Positions 25,125-32,949 of a DNA stretch of 64,000 nt are shown one piece after another. Every line of letters starts with the position of its first letter. The first letter of the stretch is position 1. Source of the stretch: CAVQCJ01 sp963849365 (GTDB taxonomy: Bacteria > Actinomycetota > Actinomycetes > Prado026). The notes under the pieces were generated by a model. It ran no database searches. It saw only the letters and a program-made list of their open reading frames with translations, and was not told where the DNA came from. Location: NCBI GenBank assembly GCA_963849365.1, contig CAWKHA010000001.1:186001-250000 (forward strand), given 5' to 3'. The translations under genes were made by a program, and so were the position numbers.

Positions 25125-25812
25125 TCTGACGGAACAGGTCCATCCCCAGCCCGGCGACGATCGGCTCGACCTGGCTGGTCTGCCGCAGGATCGCGCGCAG
25201 CTTGCGGTCGAGCAGGTCCTCGTCCAGCAGCAGGTGGATGCTCAGCTCGTCCGTCGGCGTGCTGGGTGGCTCGTTCCCCATGTACACGCCGAGCGCGTCC
25301 AGGGCCGGACGGAACGCGGCCAGCCACTCGGGGGTGCTGGTCTCGTAGCACAGCAGGATGTCGCCCCCCATGCGCTGTACGGCCGTCGTCGCCCAGCGGC
25401 AGGCGCTGATGTGGTCCCCGTGGCCGGTGCCGCCGGTGGGGCCGAACGTCAGCACCGTGTCGGGCCGGACCCGCTCCATGACCGCGCAGATCCGCTCCAC
25501 GGCCTCGGCGTCGTCGACCGCGCTGCAGCCGCCGTCGGGGTAGTCCAGCCAGACGTGGTCCGCGACGCCCAGCTCGGCCAGCGCCGCCTCGAGCTCCGCG
25601 GTACGCACCGCGGCCAGCGGCGGGCCGGCTGGCCAGCGCTCCGGGTCCGGCGAGCCGAGCTCCCCGCGGGTGGCGGTGATGCAGGTCACGGCCGAGCCGT
25701 CCCGGACGGCCCTGGCCATGATCCCGCCGCTGACGTAGGTCTCGTCGTCCGGGTGGGCCCACACCCCGAGCACAGTGCCGAGGTCGTGCGGCTTTGTCCG
25801 TTGGCCTGCCAC
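25093..25812 (-). CDS. PIG-L family deacetylase (LmbE-like)
   Basis: 239 aa from GTG with GAGGAGG about seven bases upstream. Zinc motif WAHPDDETYVSGG (about 15-27: His-Pro-Asp-Asp) and GGTGHGDHISACRWA (about 119-133, His ligands) mark the family, which removes N-acetyl groups from GlcNAc-type sugars; mycothiol pathway enzymes MshB and Mca belong here, but this 239-aa form lacks features that would let me choose one. Divergent from the large ATPase gene at 25878 (65-base gap). Confidence 0.85.
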   Translation of the reverse strand: MAGQRTKPHDLGTVLGVWAHPDDETYVSGGIMARAVRDGSAVTCITATRGELGSPDPERWPAGPPLAAVRTAELEAALAELGVADHVWLDYPDGGCSAVDDAEAVERICAVMERVRPDTVLTFGPTGGTGHGDHISACRWATTAVQRMGGDILLCYETSTPEWLAAFRPALDALGVYMGNEPPSTPTDELSIHLLLDEDLLDRKLRAILRQTSQVEPIVAGLGMDLFRQIIAEEMFAPA

Positions 25813-25865
25813 GGCGGCCTCCTCATACTGACGTCGAGCGCACCGGGCCAAAGTACGGCCTCGGG

Positions 25866-25871
25866 CACACT
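25866..25871 (+). promoter_or_regulatory. possible -10 element of leaderless ATPase-cyclase gene
   Basis: CACACT six bases before the GTG at 25878; only partial match to TANNNT, so weaker than the other examples. Confidence 0.3.
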
Positions 25872-25877
25872 GGGGCG

Positions 25878-28800
25878 GTGCACACGCGAGCGGCCGTCTG
25901 CCCGGTCCACGTCGGCCGGGAGGACGAGCTGCGCGTACTGGCGGACGCGGTGGCGGGCGTGGCCGCTGACGGCCGTGGCCGCATGCTGCTGGTGGCCGGC
26001 GAGGCCGGGGTGGGCAAGAGCCGCCTGGCTGCCGACGCGCTGCGGCTGGCGGCCGACGCGGGCCTGAGCCGGCTCGAAGGGCAGTGCGCGCCGGACGCGT
26101 CCGTGCCGTACGCCTGCTTCGTGAACGCCGTCCGGCGCCGGACCCGCACGATGGACCGCGCCGGTCTCGACGCCCTGTTCGACGGGCCCGCGGCACTGTC
26201 CGCCGCGCTGCTGCCCGAGGTCGCGGCCCAGGTCGGCCTGCCGTCGACCGACCCGGCGGCGGAGGACCTCTTCGCCGCGGTGTGGCAGCTGCTGGCCAGG
26301 CTGGCGCGCCCGGGCGGCGGGGTCCTCCTGCTCGAGGACCTGCACTGGGCCGACGCGGACAGCCTGCGGCTGCTCGCCTACCTGGCCGGTGAGCTGGACG
26401 ACCTGCCGGTCTGGCTGGTCGGGACCTACCGCTCGGACGAGATGCACCGCCGGCACCCGCTGGCGCAGCTGCTGGTCGACCTCGGCCGCGAGCGGCAGTT
26501 CGACGAGCTGTCACTGCAGCCGCTCGGCCGCGAGCAGGTCCGCACGATGGTCAGCGCGATCTTCGACGGCACCGAGGTGGGGGACGAGTTCACCGACGCG
26601 GTCGTGGAGCGGACCGGCGGCAACCCGTTCTTCGTCGAGGAGCTGGCGCGTGCGCTGGTCGAGCGGGGCGACGTGTACCTGGCGGGTGACGACTGGGAGC
26701 GCCGCGAGCTCGCCGACATCCAGATGCCCCTCAGCGTCCGGGAGACGCTGCTCGCCCGGGCCCGGACGATGCAGCCGGTGGCCGTCGACGTCCTGCGGGT
26801 GGCCGCGCTGGGCGGCGACGACCTGGACGTGTCACTCCTGGCCGACGCCGCCGGCGTCGACCAGGACCAGGTGGAGGACGCGTTGCAGGACGGCCTGCGC
26901 ATGCAGCTGCTGGTCGAGCGTCGCGACGACCCCAGGATCGGGTTCGCCTTCAGGCACGCCCTGACCCGGGAGGCGTTCGCCGACGAGCTGGTGGGTCCGG
27001 AGCGCCGGCGGGTGCACCGGCGGCTCGCCGAGGCGCTCGTCCGCGCGCACGCCGACGACCTCGACTCCGTGGCCGCGTCCGTGGCGGACCACTTCGCCGC
27101 CGCCGGGGACGACGCCGCGTTCGACTTCGCGCTGCGCGCTGCCCGGCAGGCGGCGGCCGCCTTCGCCGGCGACGAGGCGGACCACCGGTACGACCAGACC
27201 CTGCACCTCCTGCCGCAGGGCGACGAGCGCCGTCTCGACCTGTTGCTCGAGGCGGCCGGGGCCAGCGAGGTCGAGGGCATCTCCCGGGTGCGGGTGGCCT
27301 TCGCCCAGGAGGCCCGCGACCTGGCCGCCGTCCTGGCCGACCCGGTGGCGCAGGCCCGCGCGATCTGCGTTCTCGAGCAGTCCAGCTGGCTCGCCGGGGA
27401 AGGGCAGAGCTCGGTCTCGATGCTCATCGACGCCAGGGCCCTGGTCAGCGGGCGCGACGACTACTGGGAGGCCTGGATCCTGCGCCGGCTCGTCCGCGTC
27501 CTCGTCCTGCGGGACCGCAGCGAGGAGGCCGAGGCGCTCATGCCGGAGGCGCTCGCGCTGGCCGACCGGTCCGGCAACCTGTCCGCGCTGTCCGGGCTGC
27601 ACGGGACGCGCATGATGATGGAGCCGTACGGACCGGCCTTCCAGGAGGCGCAGCAGGCCGCCGTGCGGGCCGCCCGGGCCGGGCACGACCTGCGGGCCGA
27701 GCTGAACGTCACGGTCAACAGCGGCTTCGTGGCGCTCTGGAGCGGCGACCTCGAGGCGTCCGAGCGCTGGCTGCGACGCGCGAGCGAGCTCGGCGACCGG
27801 ATCGCCCCCCGCGACAGCTACCCGCAGGCCGGGTACGCCTGGCTGCTCGCGCTGCGCGGCGAGTACGAGGCCGCGGAGCGGCTCGCCCGGCCGCTGCGCT
27901 CCAACCGGGTGCCCACCCGCGTGGTGGCGCTGACGGCGCTGGCCGAGGCCGCCCAGCGCCGGGGCGCGCCGGAGGCCGCCCAGATCGTCGCGGAGCTCTG
28001 GGAGCTGGGCACGAGCACAGCCGAGCCGCAGCGCTCGGTCCCGGCCGCGGCGGCCCGTGCCCGGCAGGTCCTGGCCGACGACGGGGTCGACGCGGCGCTG
28101 CCGCTGTTCTGGTCGGTCCTGCGCGGAACCCTGAACTGGCGCCGGCAGGGCAGCCACTGGGCGTTCGCTCCCGACCTGGCCAGGGCCCTGACCGCCGCGG
28201 GGCGGGTGGGCGAGCTGGCGGCCTGGGCGGCGCAGGTCGCGGCGACGACCGAGGCCGACTCGAACGCGCACAACGTCGCGTCGGACGCACTGTGCGCGGC
28301 GTACCTGGCGGCCGCCCGCGCCGACGAGGAGACCGCGCGGGCGCGGTTCGCCGACGCGCTGGAGCGGTACCGGGCGATGCCGTGCCCGGCGCGGGTCGTC
28401 GAGGTGCTGATCGGCCTGGCCGACCTGGACTGGCGGACGGGCCGGCCCGACGCAGGGTCCGAGCCGGCCGCCGAGGCGCTGGACACCGCCCAGCAGATCG
28501 GCGCCGCCGCGCTCGTCGCCCTCGCCGAGCGGGCGGTCGAGCGCTCACAGGCCCGGGCGACGCTCGCGACGATCCTGTTCACCGACATCGTCGGGTCCAC
28601 CAAGCTGGCCGCGCGCATGGGCGACCTGGCCTGGGGCGAAGTCGTTGAGCGTCATCACGGGATCGTCCGGCGCGAGCTGGCCCGGGCCGGGGGTCGCGAG
28701 ATCGACACCGCCGGCGACGGCTTCCTGGCCGCCTTCGACACGCCTGCGGCGGCCATCCGGTGCGCGCGCTCGATCAGCGCGGCGCTGCGCGACGCCAGCA

Positions 28801-29039
28801 TCACGGTGCGCGCCGGCCTGCACAGCGGCGAGTGCCGCGAGATCGGCGGCAAGCTGACCGGCCTGACGGTGCACATCGCCGCGCGGGTGAGCCAGCTGGC
28901 CGGACCCGGCGAGGTGCTGGTGTCGAGCACCGTCAAGGACCTCGTCGTCGGCGCCCCCATCGACTTCGAAGCTCGCGGCGAGCACGAGCTCAAGGGGGTG
29001 CCCGGCCGCTGGCGGCTGTTCGCGGTCGTCGCGGGCTGA
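25878..29039 (+). CDS. AAA-type ATPase fused to class III adenylate/guanylate cyclase-like domain
   Basis: 1053 aa from GTG. N-terminal P-loop module (about 15-270): Walker A AGEAGVGKSRL (about 45-55) and VLLLEDLHWADAD for Walker B/sensor, the AAA_16-type fold seen in LuxR-family and other STAND ATPases. A helical repeat-rich middle (about 300-880) resembles TPR-like repeats. The last 157 residues are a class III cyclase homology domain starting ILFTDIVGSTKLA. First metal Asp (about 903) and second (about 947, in AGDG) are present, but substrate Lys is replaced (IDTAGDG) and the transition-state Asn is His (VHIAAR), while Arg is kept. Catalytic activity is doubtful; a signalling or regulatory role is likely. 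Confidence 0.85.
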   Translation: MHTRAAVCPVHVGREDELRVLADAVAGVAADGRGRMLLVAGEAGVGKSRLAADALRLAADAGLSRLEGQCAPDASVPYACFVNAVRRRTRTMDRAGLDALFDGPAALSAALLPEVAAQVGLPSTDPAAEDLFAAVWQLLARLARPGGGVLLLEDLHWADADSLRLLAYLAGELDDLPVWLVGTYRSDEMHRRHPLAQLLVDLGRERQFDELSLQPLGREQVRTMVSAIFDGTEVGDEFTDAVVERTGGNPFFVEELARALVERGDVYLAGDDWERRELADIQMPLSVRETLLARARTMQPVAVDVLRVAALGGDDLDVSLLADAAGVDQDQVEDALQDGLRMQLLVERRDDPRIGFAFRHALTREAFADELVGPERRRVHRRLAEALVRAHADDLDSVAASVADHFAAAGDDAAFDFALRAARQAAAAFAGDEADHRYDQTLHLLPQGDERRLDLLLEAAGASEVEGISRVRVAFAQEARDLAAVLADPVAQARAICVLEQSSWLAGEGQSSVSMLIDARALVSGRDDYWEAWILRRLVRVLVLRDRSEEAEALMPEALALADRSGNLSALSGLHGTRMMMEPYGPAFQEAQQAAVRAARAGHDLRAELNVTVNSGFVALWSGDLEASERWLRRASELGDRIAPRDSYPQAGYAWLLALRGEYEAAERLARPLRSNRVPTRVVALTALAEAAQRRGAPEAAQIVAELWELGTSTAEPQRSVPAAAARARQVLADDGVDAALPLFWSVLRGTLNWRRQGSHWAFAPDLARALTAAGRVGELAAWAAQVAATTEADSNAHNVASDALCAAYLAAARADEETARARFADALERYRAMPCPARVVEVLIGLADLDWRTGRPDAGSEPAAEALDTAQQIGAAALVALAERAVERSQARATLATILFTDIVGSTKLAARMGDLAWGEVVERHHGIVRRELARAGGREIDTAGDGFLAAFDTPAAAIRCARSISAALRDASITVRAGLHSGECREIGGKLTGLTVHIAARVSQLAGPGEVLVSSTVKDLVVGAPIDFEARGEHELKGVPGRWRLFAVVAG

Positions 29040-29052
29040 CGCCGTGCCCGCG
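29030..29052. terminator. hairpin between convergent ATPase-cyclase and ABC-F genes
   Basis: CGCGGGC (29030-29036) pairs with GCCCGCG (29046-29052), 7 bp with a 9-base loop carrying the rightward TGA. Likely bidirectional terminator. Confidence 0.45.
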
Positions 29053-29054
29053 GG

Positions 29055-30653
29055 TCAGGCCAGCGCCACCAGGTCGGCGTAGTCCGCGGTCCACAGGTCC
29101 TCGACCCCGTCCGGGAGGAGCACGACGCGCTCGGGCTGCAGCGCGTCGACGGCGCCCTCGTCGTGCGTCACCAGGACCACCGCGCCCCGGTAGCGGTGCA
29201 GCGCCGCCAGCACCTCCTGCCGGCTGGCCGGGTCGAGGTTGTTGGTGGGCTCGTCCAGCAGCAGGACGTTGGCGCTGGACACCACCAGCGTGGCCAGCGC
29301 CAGCCGCGTCTTCTCGCCGCCGGACAGGACGGCAGCCGGCTTGTCCACGTCGTCCCCCGAGAACAGGAAGCCGCCGAGGATGCGCCGGTGCTCGACCTCG
29401 GCCAGGTCGGGCGCGGCCGAGGCCATGTTCTGCAGCACCGTGCGCCCGGTGTCGAGGGTCTCGTGCTCCTGGGCGTAGTAGCCCAGCCGCAGCCCGTGCC
29501 CGGGCTCGACCGCACCGGTGTCCGGGGACTCGAGCCCGGCCAGGATCCGCAGCAGGGTCGTCTTCCCGGCGCCGTTGAGCCCGAGCACGACCACTCGTGA
29601 CCCGCGGTCCACGGCAAGATCCACGTCGGTGAAGACCTCCAGCGACCCGTACGACTTGGACAGCCCGGAGGCGGTCAGCGGCGTGCGGCCGCTCGGGGCC
29701 GGGTCGGGGAAGCGCAGCCTGGCGACGCGGTCGGACCGCCTGGTGCCCTCCAGGCCGGACAGGAGCCGCTCGGCCCGCCGGTCCATGTTCTGCGCCGCCT
29801 TGGCCTTGGTCGCCTTGAACCGCATCCGGTCCGCCTGCGCCCGCAGCGCCGCCGCCTGCTTCTCCGCGTTCGTGCGCTCCCGGCGGCGTCGCCGCTCGTC
29901 CGCCTCGCGCTGCTCCAGGTACGCCTTCCACCCCACGTTGTACAGGTCCAGCTCGGCCCGGTTGGCGTCCAGGTGGAACACGCGGTTCACGCAGGCTTCC
30001 AGCAGGCCGACGTCGTGGCTGATGACGACCAGGCCGCCCTTGTGCGTCCGCAGGAACTCGCGCAGCCACACGATCGAGTCGGCGTCCAGGTGGTTGGTGG
30101 GCTCGTCCAGCAGCAGGGTCTGCGATCCGCCGAACAGGATCCGGGCGAGCTCGACCCGTCGCCGCTGGCCGCCGGACAGCGTCAGGAGCTGTTGCCCGAG
30201 CACCCGGTCCGGCAGCCCGAGCGACGCGCAGATCTGGGCTGCCTCGGACTCGGCCGCGTAGCCGCCCGCGGCGGCCAGCCGCTCCTGCAGGTGCGCGTAC
30301 CGGCGCAGCGCGCGCTCGGCGGTGTCGGGGTCGGCACTGGCCATCTCGCCCTCGGTCTGCCGCAGCGCGGCGACCACCTCGTCCAGGCCGCGGGCGGACA
30401 GGATCCGGTCCCGCGCGAGCTGCTCGAGGTCGCCGGTGCGCGGGTCCTGCGGCAGGTAGCCGACCGTCCCCGACCGCGTGACGGTGCCGGCCGCCGGCTG
30501 GGCATCACCGGCCAGCACCCGGGTGAGCGTCGTCTTGCCGGCGCCGTTGCGGCCGACGAGGCCGACGCGGTCCCCCGGTCCGACCCGGAAGGTGGCGCCG
30601 GACAGCAGCACGCGCGCACCCGCGCGCAGCTCCACGGCGGTGCTGGTGATCAC
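29055..30653 (-). CDS. ABC-F family ATP-binding protein
   Basis: 532 aa from GTG. Two nucleotide-binding domains in one chain with no membrane segment: first Walker A GRNGAGKTT (about 34), signature LSGGQRRRVELARIL (about 160), Walker B LLLDEPTNHLD (about 180); linker with many charged residues (about 240-310); second Walker A GLNGAGKTT (about 357), LSGGEKTRLALATLV (about 437) and LLLDEPTNNLD (about 459). ABC-F proteins act on the ribosome (translation factors or antibiotic protection) rather than in transport; subclass not resolved. Converges on the ATPase-cyclase gene. Confidence 0.9.
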   Translation of the reverse strand: MITSTAVELRAGARVLLSGATFRVGPGDRVGLVGRNGAGKTTLTRVLAGDAQPAAGTVTRSGTVGYLPQDPRTGDLEQLARDRILSARGLDEVVAALRQTEGEMASADPDTAERALRRYAHLQERLAAAGGYAAESEAAQICASLGLPDRVLGQQLLTLSGGQRRRVELARILFGGSQTLLLDEPTNHLDADSIVWLREFLRTHKGGLVVISHDVGLLEACVNRVFHLDANRAELDLYNVGWKAYLEQREADERRRRRERTNAEKQAAALRAQADRMRFKATKAKAAQNMDRRAERLLSGLEGTRRSDRVARLRFPDPAPSGRTPLTASGLSKSYGSLEVFTDVDLAVDRGSRVVVLGLNGAGKTTLLRILAGLESPDTGAVEPGHGLRLGYYAQEHETLDTGRTVLQNMASAAPDLAEVEHRRILGGFLFSGDDVDKPAAVLSGGEKTRLALATLVVSSANVLLLDEPTNNLDPASRQEVLAALHRYRGAVVLVTHDEGAVDALQPERVVLLPDGVEDLWTADYADLVALA

Positions 30654-30766
30654 GGCAGGAGTACCTCTCCGGGACGGCGGTGACGGTGACGGCAGGCGTC
30701 TGCGTCAGGGCGCGGAGCTGGGCACGCGACTACTCTACGGGCTGCGATCGCCCGGGGAGGTCCGCG

Positions 30767-30934
30767 ATGGAGTTCGCCGACCAGAACGTCGACGCCAGCG
30801 GTGTGGACGACCGACGCGGCGCCCGGGGGGACGTTCGGGCTCCCCCGCGGCGTGGCGATCGGCGGTGGTGGCGCTTGTACAGCACCGGTTTCAGCACCGG
30901 CGACCTGAACGCCGGCAACACCTTCGCCGCCTGA
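30767..30934 (+). pseudogene. collapsed remnant of a neutral zinc metallopeptidase gene (YpfJ/Zn_peptidase_2 family)
   Basis: A 55-codon frame with an excellent Shine-Dalgarno (GGGGAGG) and ATG. Its start, MEFADQNVDASGVDDRRGAR, is the conserved N-terminus of YpfJ-type peptidases; the next conserved element, RGVAIGGGGA, is present but in another frame. The end, YSTGFSTGDLNAGNTF, resembles the family's extreme C-terminus (tyrosine/phenylalanine-T-G-x-x-T/S-G-D...NTF). So both ends remain, the catalytic middle of roughly 230 residues (HExxH) is missing, and there is a frameshift between. TACTCT (near 30731) may be a leftover -10. Reading by recollection of the family; not searched. Confidence 0.65.
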
Positions 30935-31122
30935 CCGGTCCCCCCGGCCAGCCCTCTCCACCGACTCGGGTGCGTGTCCGGGCCCGCCCGCGGTCAGAAG
31001 CCCCGGACTCGCGCGCAGGTCTGGGGTAGGCACAGGCGCCGGGGTGGCCCGGCTACAGGCCGTCACCGATTCGTTGCCGGATCGTTCCCTGCGCCTGGGC
31101 TCGGATCGCGCAGGCTGGAACT

Positions 31123-31338
31123 GTGGCGGGTCGCAGCACGGCACTGGGCGACGGCGTGTACCGCGGGATGCGCGCGGCACTCGCCGCGGACTGCGGCGCG
31201 CCGCGGCCCCGCGCGACCGAGCACGAGCTGCACGTCGACGCGGACGCCGTCTGCCCCCGCTGCCTGCAGTGGATCGAGCCGGGCGACTTCGTCCGGCGTA
31301 CGGCGTTCGGGCCGCACCAGCACGAGTCCTGCGCCTAG
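31123..31338 (+). CDS. small conserved protein with C-terminal CPRC motif
   Basis: 71 aa from GTG, preceded by CAGGCT six bases upstream (leaderless-like). The C-terminal half reads DADAVCPRCLQWIEPGDFVRR... with a Cys-x2-Cys and a final His-x3-Cys (QHESC), a possible zinc-binding knuckle. I recognise similar short proteins in actinobacteria but know no function. Its TAG overlaps the convergent TAG of the methyltransferase by three bases (CTAG). Confidence 0.6.
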   Translation: MAGRSTALGDGVYRGMRAALAADCGAPRPRATEHELHVDADAVCPRCLQWIEPGDFVRRTAFGPHQHESCA

Positions 31339-32147
31339 ATCGCTCCGCCGACGACCAGGCGGTAGCCGAGGTCCATCGACTCCCGGGTGAGCAGGTCGGC
31401 GTGACGGGTGGCCCAACGCCCCGTGTCCAGGTCCGCGGCGAGCCGCCGGACCGCGTCGTCCACCAGGTCCTGGTCCAGCAGGGCCAGGGCCGAGATCGCG
31501 TTCCGGACCACGGGGAGCAGGTACGCCTCCGGCCGGCGCCAGTACGCTCCGAAGAACCCGTCAGTGCAGTCCCAGGGGACCGGCACCACCTCGACCCGGA
31601 CCGGCGCCAGCGCGCCGGCGATCTCGTCGAGGGTCCACAGGCCGCGGTCGCGCTCGCCCTCGAGCGCTGCCGGCAGGTAGTCGCGGGTGAACCAGAACTC
31701 ACGGGCCACGACGTCGGGGTCCCAGGTGAGGACGACCTGACGCGCCGGGGCGACCCGGACCAGCTCCGCCAGCCCACCGGCCGGGTCGGTCCAGTGGTGG
31801 ACGGTGAGGCTGGCCAGCACTGCGTCGAAGGCGGCGTCGCGGAACGGCAGCCGCTCGGCGACGGCCCGCACGGCGGGGGCCGCGTCCGGGCTGCGCTGCG
31901 CCAGCATGGCCAGGCTCGGCTCCACCGCGACGACCTGGGTCCTCCCCTTGCGGCTGCCGGGCTCGTACGAGCCGGCACCCGCACCCACGTTGAGGACCCG
32001 CGCAGCCGGGGCGAGCGCGGCGCTCACCCGCCCGGCGATCCGCGGGTCGGGCCGGCGCCGGCCGGAGTAGCCGACGGCGAGGGAGGTGCGGTCGTAGACG
32101 TCGCCGGCGGAACCACCGCCGCGGGCGGCCATGGACGGCGAGGTCAC
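31335..32147 (-). CDS. class I SAM-dependent methyltransferase at the end of the SUF operon
   Basis: 270 aa from the GTG that overlaps the sufT-like stop by four bases (GTGA). Motif I is VLNVGAGAGSYEP (about 54-66), then VVAVEPSLAMLAQR, and LASLTVHHWTDPAGGLAEL (about 115-133). It is a Methyltransf_11-type enzyme; the C-terminal domain (about 160-270) is distinct and may bind substrate. Coupled translation to a cluster-assembly gene hints at shared expression, but no link between methylation and Fe-S assembly is known to me. No Cys-rich motif, so not a radical SAM enzyme. Confidence 0.8.
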   Translation of the reverse strand: MTSPSMAARGGGSAGDVYDRTSLAVGYSGRRRPDPRIAGRVSAALAPAARVLNVGAGAGSYEPGSRKGRTQVVAVEPSLAMLAQRSPDAAPAVRAVAERLPFRDAAFDAVLASLTVHHWTDPAGGLAELVRVAPARQVVLTWDPDVVAREFWFTRDYLPAALEGERDRGLWTLDEIAGALAPVRVEVVPVPWDCTDGFFGAYWRRPEAYLLPVVRNAISALALLDQDLVDDAVRRLAADLDTGRWATRHADLLTRESMDLGYRLVVGGAI

Positions 32148-32473
32148 ACGTTGAAGCCGAGTGCGCGCAGCTGCTCGCGGCCCTCGTCGGTGATCTTGTC
32201 CGGCCCCCACGGCGGCATCCACACCCAGTTGATCTTCACGTCGGAGACGAGCGAGCCGAGGGCCGAGCGGGTCTGGTCCTCGATGACATCCGTCAGCGGG
32301 CAGGCCGCGCTGGTGAGGGTCATGTCGAGCACGGCCACGCGGTCCTGGTCCACGGTGATGCCGTACACCAGCCCCAGGTCCACCACGTTGATGCCGAGCT
32401 CGGGGTCGACGACGTCACGCATGGCCTCGGTGATGTCGTCCAGCGATGCCGCCTCGGTCGTCGTCTCGCTCAT
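32144..32473 (-). CDS. DUF59 metal-sulfur cluster assembly protein (SufT/PaaD-like)
   Basis: 109 aa from ATG. DUF59 signature: VDPELGINVVDLGLVYGI (about 19-36), LTSAACPLTDVIEDQ (about 51-65, with the conserved Cys56) and WVWMPPWGPDKI. Members assist maturation of Fe-S proteins. Position after sufU with a 4-base overlap fits the actinobacterial SUF operon. I use SufT-like as a description rather than a firm symbol. Confidence 0.88.
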   Translation of the reverse strand: MSETTTEAASLDDITEAMRDVVDPELGINVVDLGLVYGITVDQDRVAVLDMTLTSAACPLTDVIEDQTRSALGSLVSDVKINWVWMPPWGPDKITDEGREQLRALGFNV

Positions 32474-32949
32474 GCCGTGCCTCTCTCGTCGGCGGTCCGG
32501 ACCTGCACGGCCCGGGCGGCCGCGTCCTTGAACGCCATCCATCCCAGCAGCGCGCACTTGATGCGTGCCGGGTACTTCGCCACACCCACGAACGCGACCG
32601 CGTCCTCGAGCCGGTCCTCGTCGACGTCGACCGGCTCGCCGCGGCCCTGCATGAGAGTGAGGAACTCCTCCTGCGTGACCAGCGCTTCCTCCACCGCCCG
32701 GCCGGTCACCAGGTCCGACATCACCGACGCGGAGGCCTGCGAGATCGAGCAGCCCAGCCCCTGGTGCGTCACCTCGTCGACCGTGTACGCGCCGTCGTGG
32801 CCGGCCAGCCGCACCCGTACGGTGACCTCGTCGCCGCAGGTCGGGTTCACGTGGTGCGCCTCGGCGTCGAACGGCTCGGCCAGCCCCTTGTGGTGGGGGT
32901 GCCGGTAGTGGTCGAGGATGATCTCCTGGTACAGCGCCTCCAGCTGCAT
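32470..32949 (-). CDS. sufU: SufU/IscU-like Fe-S cluster assembly scaffold or zinc-dependent sulfur acceptor
   Basis: 159 aa from ATG overlapping the sufS stop by one base (TGATG). The three conserved cysteines are in NPTCGDEV (Cys38), GLGCSISQA (Cys67) and RIKCALLGW (Cys132), with the Asp after Cys38 (Gly-Asp), the SufU pattern with the insertion between Cys67 and Cys132. SufU binds zinc and receives persulfide sulfur from SufS in Gram-positive bacteria. Encoded directly after sufS. Confidence 0.93.
   Translation of the reverse strand: MQLEALYQEIILDHYRHPHHKGLAEPFDAEAHHVNPTCGDEVTVRVRLAGHDGAYTVDEVTHQGLGCSISQASASVMSDLVTGRAVEEALVTQEEFLTLMQGRGEPVDVDEDRLEDAVAFVGVAKYPARIKCALLGWMAFKDAAARAVQVRTADERGTA

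Noticed and set aside
30935..31122. Possible gene or RNA in the 188-base gap
   Set aside because: No conserved motif, ribosome site or clear hairpin; only a repeated CCG-rich stretch. Nothing to call.
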